Shown: positions 55,860 to 64,000 of the stretch, piece by piece
Layout of the letters: each line of letters opens with the position of its first letter
Numbering within the stretch: the first letter of the stretch is position 1
Assembly (NCBI GenBank): GCA_033439255.1
Contig: CM065884.1
Location: forward strand, 372,001-436,000
DNA length: 64,000 nucleotides
From: Hericium rajendrae
Taxonomy: Eukaryota; Basidiomycota; Agaricomycetes; Russulales; Hericiaceae
Reading direction: 5' to 3'
Notes under the pieces: generated by a model
The model's input: only the letters and a program-made list of their open reading frames with translations
Database searches by the model: none
Told to the model about the DNA's origin: nothing
Program-made: the position numbers and the translations under genes

Positions 55860-55985
55860 CAGATGCGCAAATGCGCAGGTGGGTGCGGTGGGTAAGCAGG
55901 TGGGTGCGGTGGGCGAGCAGGTGAATGGACAAGCAAGTGGGTGTGTGAGCAGGTGGGTGGGCAGGTGGACAGTAAGCAGGCAGCC
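55860..55985. repeat. G-rich minisatellite (GCAGGTGGGTGCGGTGG)
   Basis: Imperfect tandem GCAGGTGGGTG units directly after the NAA35 3' end. It has a G-quadruplex-capable composition on the plus strand. Confidence 0.7.
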
Positions 55986-56187
55986 AGGAAGATGAGCATG
56001 CAGGCCCGATGTGATGTAAAAAAAAATCTGCAGGCTTGGTCATGATTCTAGTAGAAGAGGATGGAAATGCTGACTTCACGGTACGTGTGCGACGAGACGG
56101 CCTATAAAGGCTTTCAAGTACTGATGATGTCACGTTCTCCTAGGACACCTCGTTCAATTCCCTCGCGTCAATTCGAAACATTGCACT

Positions 56188-57531
56188 ATGACGAAGACAC
56201 AGTCTAACGCTGCATTCCGCATCAAGGAGCTCACAGGCCCGAAGGGCATCGTGAAGGTCGAGGAGCCCATCCCGCAGCCCCGCGCACACGAGGTGCTCGT
56301 CCGCATCCACGCCGTGTCGCTCAACTTCCGCGACTTCGCCATCGCGAGCGGTCTGTATCCGTTCCCGATGAAGGACAATGTGGTTCCGGGAAGCGATATG
56401 GCAGGCGAGGTCATAAGCGTTGGCGAGGGTGTAGAGGAGTTCAAGGTTGGCGATCGGGTCACCGCGAACTTTGATCAGACGAACTGGTACGGGCCGCAAA
56501 GGAGCTGGCATGGTACGCACGCGTCGAGTATTCTTCAGTATCTGTGCGATTGACGCGATTGACGCGCCTGCATTGTAGGTGCACTGGGCGCCCTGACCGA
56601 CGGCGTGCTGCAGCAGTACCGCGTCTTCCATGAGATCGGACTGCTGCATGTCCCCAAGCACCTCACTTACGAAGAGGCGGCGTGCTGGCCGTGCACCGGC
56701 GTCACTGCTTGGAACGCGCTATTCGGTTCAGTCCCTATCATCCCGGGACAGACCGTTCTATTCCAGGGCACAGGCGGCGTGTGCATGACTGGATTGCAGC
56801 TCGCGCACACGATGGGAGCCAAGGTATGGGAAGCTCTGCCATCTCAGCATCAAGTCGATAGCTAACATGGCGACTTTTCTGTGCACAGACGATCATCACT
56901 TCGTCTTCTGACCAGAAGCTTGAGGTATGTCTCTCGTTGCTTTCAGTAGCTTATCTCGATCGATACGAGCTTCTTTGGACAGCTGGCCAAAAAGATGGGC
57001 GCAACCCATGTCATCAACTATAAAAAGCACCCCGACTGGGACAGGGTCGTCAAAAAGGTACATTTTGACCGCACCTCTCGCTCAAGTGAACTGGCTTTAA
57101 CTCTCGCGCAGCTTACGGACGGCGAGGGCGCGGACCACGTCTTCGACGTCGTTGGCGTCAATGAGATCGAGAAGTGCTTCAACAGTGTTAAGCGAGGTGG
57201 CGTCATCTCCACGATCGGCTTCCTCGGCAGGGAACAAAAGGCGCACCCCAACGTGCCGCTGCTTGCTCTCACCACTGGAGCCATCTTGCGGTAAGCGCTA
57301 CCGCACCTTCCCCCCCCCACCCCCCCCAAATTTCGTTTTTGATACTGTGTTTGCAGTGGAATCAACGTCGGCTCGAAGCAACTGCATGAGGACCTGCTGC
57401 GCTTCGTGGACACCAATCAGCTGCGACCACATATTGACAAGGTGTTCCCGTTCGAGCAGACGAGGGAAGCGCTCGAGTATCTGTCCAAGGGCCAGCATTC
57501 GGGCAAGATCGTCGTCCGCGTTGTCCAGTAA
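56188..57531 (+). CDS. MDR-superfamily alcohol dehydrogenase / NADPH:quinone oxidoreductase
   Basis: Exons run from MTKTQSNAAFRIKELTG to GQHSGKIVVRVVQ. The catalytic fold segment has LNFRDFAIASGLYPFP and GSDMAGEVISVGEGV. The nucleotide-binding domain shows LFQGTGGVCMTGLQLAHTMGA, i.e. the GxGGV fingerprint with a Cys in place of the usual small residue, and HVFDVVGVNEIEK. Structural and catalytic zinc cysteines are not evident, pointing to the zinc-free quinone-reductase side of the family. Introns interrupt at about 56512, 56824, 56923, 57057 and 57292. Cytosolic NAD(P)H-dependent reduction is expected; the substrate is unknown. Confidence 0.9.
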
Positions 57532-59094
57532 GCTAATTGATAGATGAAGACATGGTTCCAGGACCCCGGCGTTCTTGAAAGTACTTATATAAACGCAATG
57601 AGATGCTGTGCTTTCCATAGATTTTCCCAAACCTGCTGAAGATCTACAGCTCTGTCGGATATGGCTGAGCCAACTTATACATAATTTGACTAAGAAGGTA
57701 ATTAAGGACAGTCACTGTGGGAAAAGGGTCATTAAATACACGATTACATTGTGATTACACCTTGAATATTTGAACAAATAATACAAAATTGCATTCCCAG
57801 AACATTATTGTATTTCTTTGGAACTTCACTCTTCAATTCAATCTACAATACCCACAATGATTACAGGTATAAGCACATCTTTCTTTATATCTCTCATTTT
57901 CCTACTAACGTATTCCAATAGCACTTTACCTTTGTGATGCCAATGCTTCAAGTGATTACAAGAGTACATAAACTCAATAAAGATGCTCAAATTCACATGC
58001 ATATTGATTTGACTCAATATCCTACCAATACCCCACAAATCTCATTTCTATTCACTTGTCAGAAGCATCCTGCAAATATTCTGAACAGGTCCCCATGAAT
58101 AATAGCTGAAATATTTTATCAATGGTCTCTGCAATGTGCATCACCAAGTGAATACAGCATAAAGTTGAGCAATATTTTTTAATACAACCCAGGCTTATTT
58201 TTACATGGTCTCCAGACTGACAAACTAAAGGAGAGGAGCAAACTCAATAGAGATTTCTTGGAGAATGATTTTAACAGATGATCCTCAATAATGCAGTGAA
58301 TAAGGGGAAGAACACAATTGTGTTGACGTATGACATCAAGACATCAAGACACAAAAGCTCTTGATGTCATGATGTCAATGATGCTAAGAGTCAAGACCTC
58401 AAAATGCTGGCATACAAGTTGTGTCACCAATGCACATTTGTCGACTCATCTTCATCCGAGTCAGTCTCATTTCAGTGAGGTAAAACCCAGAACATTGTGA
58501 CAAGCTTCAAGGACTTCCCTCCATACAAACTACGCTAATTATACTAGGAACATACCACACCATGCCTATCAAAAATGTGCATCAGGGCACATCATTGTCG
58601 GTGCTGCCAGCGAGAGCTTCACTCAGTGTCCATTGCCTTCACGATCTCCTAATTGCGAATCGTCTTCGGCTCTGCCTCGCGCGGAGCAATAGCTACTCGC
58701 GGCGGTGCTCATGGTCGCGTGTGACAACGAGGCTGAGGATGTATCGCTCAGTCAAGAGGCCTGCGTCCGGTGCACCTAACTTGATGATGATGCCGGCCTC
58801 GTGCAGCCCTCGTTGTCATCGGTCCAGAGTGCGATGGTCTCGGAACACGCTGATTGGATTCATCAGCAGATAGCCCACATGCTTAAGTAAATAAGTCTGG
58901 TTAGGCCGCGCAAGCACGGCAGGACTTCTACCAAATGGGGGTCTCATATGTTCTGTTCATTCAGAGTTACCCACTACCAGGCAGCGGGAATATATAACGC
59001 ACCCGATTTTGTGGCCAAGACGGCAGAGCGATCAGTACGTGGTCCATCTGCATCCAGGGCCTCGATTGCGACTCCTGTATGGGTGTCAATCCAA
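57532..59094. other. AT-rich intergenic region, no gene recognised
   Basis: About 1.55 kb, AT-rich from 57660 to 58510. It has an imperfect inverted repeat at about 58330-58375 (GACATCAAGA ... TCTTGATGTC). From 58560 to 58870 there are short frames without support. Possibly decayed transposon sequence. Confidence 0.5.
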
Positions 59095-59547
59095 TCAAGC
59101 TGGTTCACTCATCAGCAACAGCATCCTGAAGGAGAAGCTACTACGTACCAGAACGTCATATACTGTTCCAGATACATCCCATAATGCGATTGCATCGAAC
59201 GACGTGAGTTGCACTTCTGTATGCTCTCGAAAGCGTGGCGCAGCAGCGGTGTCCAAGTTGGATGGACGGGCGAACTTAAGTAGACCGATCATGATTAGAT
59301 AAAAGTGAATAGCTCCGAAAAGAAAAGCTAGCTTACTTCGGGCACCATCCTTTACTTGCTCGGGGTAATCAGCAATAAATGGGCCTATTTCAAAGATGAT
59401 GCATCTCCAATGTCCATCGGGACGTCGTAGAACTACAGGGGTCGACATTCCTTTTCGAAGCGGCTCGAGGATATGAGCAAGTGAAGCGTGATAGATTTGC
59501 TTTTTTAAAAAGCTTGCGTGATGCTGATAGCTGGCATGAGATAACAT
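59095..59547 (-). pseudogene. Plavaka-type transposase remnant
   Basis: The minus frame reads HILEPLRKGMSTPVVLRRPD, then GHWRCIIFEIGPFIADYPEQ and EHTEVQLTSFDAIALWDVSG. The combination of DGH-x-R...GPxIADYPEQV and the later LWD segment is characteristic of the fungal CACTA-like Plavaka transposases. The CxxC region between them and the downstream HELLxPDLLH part are missing or broken. Confidence 0.7.
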
Positions 59548-60060
59548 TCATATACGAATAGATGTTCCACGGCACAGGCTAACTTGATTATGATGCCTCT
59601 GGCTGCCGTGAACACCGCTCGATCGCCCGTTCCTCAGTTCGTCTCATGAGAAGGCGGAGCGCATTCAAGAGCTGAGATGGAGGCGGTCTGCGGCGTGCGA
59701 TGGAGATTCGAGGCACAAGACAAGAGTTCTGCGGGGCCAGCGGTAAGTCTTACTGGCATTTTCGAAAGCGTACCGACTCACGTTGATTTTCAGTCTAGCC
59801 TCGCGGAATGCATTACATCTAGATATCGTGACATACAGATGTAAGACATCACAGTGTCATGACTCGTCGAGGTTGCGACAGTCAACACGTCTAGACCGGC
59901 ATCCTTCGACTCCATGCATAGCGCCCGCACAGGAACATAACGTCCCGATACGCCTGCGATTTCTCTCCATGCTAATAGACCCATCGTCGAGGAGCGGCAC
60001 GGGCGTGGCAGGTGGTGAGCCAGGATACGCGAAGCCCTACGACTAAAACGAAATAGTCAG
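59548..60060. other. Intergenic, no gene recognised
   Basis: About 510 bp between the Plavaka remnant and the 3' end of the X-Y module. Only short, unsupported frames. Confidence 0.5.
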
Positions 60061-60106
60061 TATCTTTACTTGATAATTTGGAACATATTGTAAGAACAAC
60101 GACTTA

Positions 60107-60242
60107 CGAACTATATAATGACGACTGCGTGCTATACATATGAACTATATATTGACGACTACGTTCTATACATACGAACTATATAATGACGACTACGATT
60201 TATACATACGAACTATATAATGACGACTACGTTCTAGATATT
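60107..60242 (-). repeat. 34-bp tandem repeat, four copies, downstream of gene Y
   Basis: Unit begins CGAACTATATAATGACGACT and has a period of 34 bp with one to four differences per copy. The inverted module copy at 48.2 kb has two units. Confidence 0.88.
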
Positions 60243-60335
60243 ACTCAGCTACATTGTATGGCTTCAAAGGACGACAGCTACGACAAGAAAACAACAAGAA
60301 AACAGCATAACCATCGACCGCGCCCTTCATCTTCT

Positions 60336-60899
60336 TCATTCACTCGAAGTATTCCCTTCCTCGCCCTCCTCCTCGCCCTCCGGATTGTCGCGCATGGACT
60401 CTATTATCCCAGCAATGGTACTCGCGATCATTTCCTGCTGAATTGCCTGTTGTTCTTGCACGACTACCAATGTTTGACGGACTTCGGCCATCGTCTGTTC
60501 CATCGCCTCCTGCGCAAGCACGGCCGCTTCAGCAACTACGCGTTCCATACTATCATATACCTCCTGTAAGACTTGTCGCGCCCTCCTTGCCGACGTGAAT
60601 CCACCGTTTGGGATCGGAATGCGTGACGCCGGGGCATTTGCTCGCGCTATGGCGCGTTCAACGCGGAGAACGGGATCGTCATCCGGTGGTGTGATTCTAA
60701 GCAGATCGTGTTCAACGCGAGCGGAACGGAGAAACTGGAACACTCACACTATCATGGGGATTGTCATCCGATCGATCCCATCTTCGCCCTCCTGCAAGAC
60801 TTGCTGAACGTAGTTATCCTCCTCGACGCCGACACCACAGCGGACCAACGTTGCGAAGAATGCCACCATCGTGTCGAAGAAAATGCGGGCGCGCGGCAT
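60336..60899 (-). CDS. Gene Y, copy 2
   Basis: Exons 60748-60899 and 60336-60696 with a 51-nt intron, 170 residues starting MPRARIFFDTMVAFFATLVR. It shares nearly all residues with copy 1 at 47555-48118, including PIPNGGFTSARRARQVLQE, the long coiled-coil-like helix and the acidic tail. Most differences are substitutions that keep the frame open. It lies downstream of gene X in the same orientation. Function unknown. Confidence 0.75.
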
Positions 60900-60974
60900 G
60901 AAGTTGCAGATGGAAAGCCGCAGCGGTGTAGCAGCAGAAGAGGAAGCCGTGACAATCCGCGAGCAAAGATTGAA

Positions 60975-61295
60975 AGGTTGACGAGATGCGACGAGCAACT
61001 GCATGAGATGCGACGAGCAACTGCACGAGATGCGACGAGCAACTGCACGAGACGTGAGACTATACGAGACGCGAGACGCAAGTACTCACGAGACGTCAGA
61101 TGCGGGACTTGAGGAGATACGAGATGCGAGACGCGAGATGCTGCGAGACGTGAGATGCGAGACGCGAGACGCGAGATGCGAGAGATATGCGAGACGCGAT
61201 ATGAGAGTACTCACGAGACGTCAGATGCAGGATTTGAGGAGATACGAGATGCGAGACGCGAGACGTGAGATGCGAGATGCGAGACGCGAGACTGG
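60975..61295. repeat. GAGACGC/GAGATGC minisatellite between genes X and Y
   Basis: Dense 7-9-bp units (GCGAGACGCGAGATGC) interspersed with ACTCACGAGACGTCAGATGC blocks at about 61084 and 61209. Continuous frames through it are translation artefacts. Confidence 0.88.
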
Positions 61296-61416
61296 GATTG
61301 CACTGGATGTTGATAACAGGAAGATATGCGTTGACTACAGCACGCTGTTTGTAGCCAGAATCTAGCTAACAAAAATACAAATTATTATGCACACAAGCTG
61401 GAGGACGTTCAGTCAA

Positions 61417-63359
61417 TCACTGCATGGGCAAGGACGGGAGGATACCATGTGTGGAGATAAAAGATTCCTGGTAAAAAGCAATCAGCTTTAACTCGCGATC
61501 TAAGTACTCTTCTTGCTTCAAACACAGAAGCGGGAACTGCAAAGCAAGAGGAAAACCCTTCCATGACGACATGATGACCCTAAGTTCCTCAAACCATAGC
61601 ATTCTATCCCGCCAACCACGCTTCTGGCACCCGTATTCGAAGCCTATGCCAATGTCACCGTAGTTGGGTCCATATGGCCAAATCCTCTTACGTTGCTCTG
61701 CCCGCCTGCTACGCCGATCCTCGTCCCATTCCGCAGTGGAGATTTGTAGTTCGTCATGGTATTCAAATTCCCAAGAGATATGAGCCATATTGAGCTTGTA
61801 GAGAATGATCGCACGGATGGCTGGCTGATAACATATAGATGGGCTGGCGCTACAACCACAAGAAAGCGGGCTATTGATGAAACCCATAGCAAGAATACCC
61901 GAAGATAGAGAGCCAAAAAAACCATCGGAGCCGTGGGCCCAAAATTTATTCGGTTCGTATGCCTGGTCTTTGGGCCACTGGCGCTTCCAGTAACTATCCC
62001 CTAAAAAGGAACGCCACTCTGATGGAGAAAATGCAAGGTTACGGGAAAGAATGTGCCGGAAGTCCCAGCACCGCGCCAAACAATACCAATGATAGAAGAA
62101 CGTTTGTCTGGTTTTCTCCTCTGCTGGGCCCCAGAACAGGTGGATTGGGGGTAAATGAAACGGCCACCCGCGAGTTAGTTCCTTTTCCGTGAAAATGGGC
62201 ACGGTATTCGGTGTGGACGTGGCCCAGGTCCCGATGACGCTGGGTACCCAATCTGGGCGAGCAATCATGTTTTGAACCCGGCGGCTGCTTTGAGTATGCT
62301 TCGGCCGCAAGGCATTCACAAGGTTACGTTCATGTGCAACTGGTATCATCTCGTAAGGAAAGATCACTAGAGAAGGAAGAAATAATACAACTCACGGTCT
62401 TGTTGTTGGTGCATTTTCATCCCCATGGCTCTCTGCGTGAGTTGTTCAACATCATCACGCGGAGCATACCCACGCGCTGCGTGCTCGAAGACGGAGTTGT
62501 TGGCCGATGGGGGTGGATAGTACCATAGCTCCTTTGTGTGTTCTTCGACCGAACCAGCCCGCACTCCTTCATCCCGCCACTCGCTGAAATCGGCACCGAT
62601 GAAATTGCACCAGTCTATCAATCGAAGAAGGCCTTTTTGATAATGGGGTGCAAGTGGATGGAAGTCGGAGAGAGGCACACGCAAATACGCTGTTATATTC
62701 CTATTTTCAAGCATCTCATACACGTGGGGATCGGTAGTGATACTGCCACGAGTGGGAAAATGTGTTGTGGCCTGTTGGTTTGAAGTATTACTGGTGAACC
62801 AATCACAGAAAGCTTGCAACTCAAGGAGGTGGCGCTGAATTGCTCGAACAGCCTCAACGACATCACGTCTGGAGCATGGGGCATCTTTGAGTCTTATCAG
62901 AGCAGATATTATGCGGCGAGGTGCAGTGGAGGGAAAGGGTACATGGCGATAAGCGGGCAAGTCATTGATACGAGAGAAACACAGTTGCGCGCGTGCTTGA
63001 AGAAGATCTCGCTCGTTGCGCAATTCGTCGATCCACTTCTGCGCTAACACAATGCGCGTGGGGAAAGCGGGGTGGGGACATAGATCGGACCGTGTGGGCA
63101 GGCGATACAGAACGGAGCATGAGGTGTTCTTGGTAGGTAAGCGTATCCAAGCCAAGTACGGGGAACGAGGATCAAAAGGTTGCGGGAAGCGGGTCCAGTC
63201 GTGCGGGCCCCACAAACCATCGGTGCGGACCATGGCCGTCTCATCATGTGGCAATTCAGGGATATAGGTCGCATGCGCTGCGACGACCATCTCTCCGGGC
63301 GCCCATCCAAGGGCCCAACATGCGTAGGGAAGATCCAAGCGACGTGGAGAGCCAGACAT
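61417..63359 (-). CDS. Gene X, intact copy (unknown function)
   Basis: Exons 62396-63359 and 61417-62339 with a 56-nt intron give 628 residues starting MSGSPRRLDLPYACWALGW. The protein is rich in Trp, Tyr and Arg with no signal peptide or clear membrane segment. Notable blocks are GLWGPHDWTRFPQPFD, RLIDWCNFIGADFSEWRDEG, LPPIHLFWGPAEEKTRQTF, SPLSCGC and EWDEDRRSRRAEQRKR. I recognise no catalytic motif and no named family; it resembles multi-copy hypothetical proteins of polypores. Two more copies in the window (43377, truncated; 23972-28949, interrupted) share the coding start and upstream leader, implying spread as a unit. Confidence 0.75.
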
Positions 63360-63910
63360 CTTGAATAAGAAAACAAAATATGCTCGATCAGTTTAATGAT
63401 GACATGAGCCGACTACGCAGACTCATACCTTATGTCCACAGGTCATATGCTAGCTACAGCAGATACACGGCGGCGGAGATCCAGTAAAAGTCTGGGCCAG
63501 AAATTTGAGCACCTTGAACAATACCCAGATACCGAGACGACTGAAGTATACGAGGTCTGAGCGCACAAAGCGTGGAGCTCGTTCCTCGTAGACCGTGCCC
63601 GATAGGAGGCAAAGATGGAGATGAAAGATGGAGATGAAAGATGAAAGATGAAGGCGAAGAATGCACGATCTGAGCGCACAAGGCGTGGAGCTCGTTTCGT
63701 GCACACAATGCCTGAGAGAAGGCCAGTATATCAAATGAGAACTACAGAGCAAAGCAACGAGAAGGGTCAGCGAGCTGGGAGTCGAGAGAAATTCACTCAC
63801 CTGAGACACCTCTGAACGAGGAATCAGTCGAGATATATTAGTAGGCAAAGGAAAGGGAGAGTCGAATGGACAGCAACAACCTGAGAGACCGGGGAATACA
63901 GTGCTGCCAC
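63360..63910 (-). repeat. Gene X leader/upstream segment, copy 3
   Basis: Read on the minus strand, it starts at CTGTATTCCCC (about 63900). It contains the intron-like GTGAGTGAATTTCTC...CTCTGTAG (about 63744-63801) and the two 40-nt repeats (about 63657-63701 and 63543-63588). It is closely similar to 42800-43376. Confidence 0.8.
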
Positions 63911-64000
63911 AATACCATGCAGTGAACGTTGTTGCTAATTATTGGTCTAGTCTTACATCGCCTTTCTTCAAGGAAAGTCAGTCTTCTCGGCGTCAATTGC

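Noticed and set aside
58562-58873. A possible 103-residue protein
   Set aside because: No conserved motif and no exon context; adjacent to decayed transposon sequence.
60107-60242. CRISPR-like array (34-bp repeats)
   Set aside because: Units are contiguous with no unique spacers and the genome is fungal; this is a minisatellite.

Overview
The window looks like a piece of an Agaricomycete (probably Polyporales-type) basidiomycete genome. The coding genes carry many 45-65 nt GT-AG introns. Several families are typical of these fungi: DUF6593, the fungal seven-TM family, sedolisin S53 proteases, KDZ/TET-JBP and Plavaka transposon genes. There is no bacterial-style operon layout. All exon boundaries below were read by eye from splice consensus and frame continuity.

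Region 1 (1-17 kb) is ordinary gene space. It holds two tandem paralogues of a pRiA4b-ORF3-like/MYND zinc-finger protein (1-2184 and 3810-5997) flanking a small DUF6593 gene. These are followed by a seven-TM membrane protein, an S33 proline-iminopeptidase-like hydrolase, a secreted S53 sedolisin, mitochondrial ribosomal protein uL6m, and REV1 (translesion polymerase/dCMP transferase). uL6m and REV1 are divergent, 298 bp apart.

Region 2 (17-50.6 kb) is an accessory, transposon-dense block. It starts with a Cys/His-module protein gene (17987-20327) convergent with a TET/JBP-type 2OG-Fe(II) dioxygenase gene (20516-23.9 kb). Next comes a multi-copy gene of unknown function (called gene X here) broken by a 205-bp hairpin MITE and a 2.77-kb short LTR retrotransposon. 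A cyclin-gene fragment and an AT-rich/GC-rich mosaic with inverted ends follow. Then come a KDZ-type transposase with CxC5/CxC6-like cysteine clusters (34038-36266) and a second protein with the same Cys/His module (36566-37383). A 5.1-kb LTR element with apparently identical 487-bp LTRs comes next. The block ends with a rearranged copy of a two-gene module (X leader + gene Y) whose middle is replaced by a minus-strand array of regularly spaced intron-like units, then Helitron-like debris.

Region 3 (50.7-57.5 kb) is a housekeeping island: mitochondrial tryptophanyl-tRNA synthetase, the NatC subunit NAA35/MAK10 and an MDR alcohol dehydrogenase/quinone oxidoreductase.

Region 4 (57.5-64 kb) holds AT-rich sequence, a Plavaka transposase remnant, and the best-preserved copy of the X-Y module in inverted orientation (gene Y 60336-60899, gene X 61417-63359, leader to about 63.9 kb).

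The best candidates for something undescribed are three. First, a Cys/His accessory protein that occurs next to both the KDZ transposase and the TET/JBP gene. Second, the repeated X-Y two-gene module. Third, the periodic intron-bearing array at 45.0-46.5 kb.
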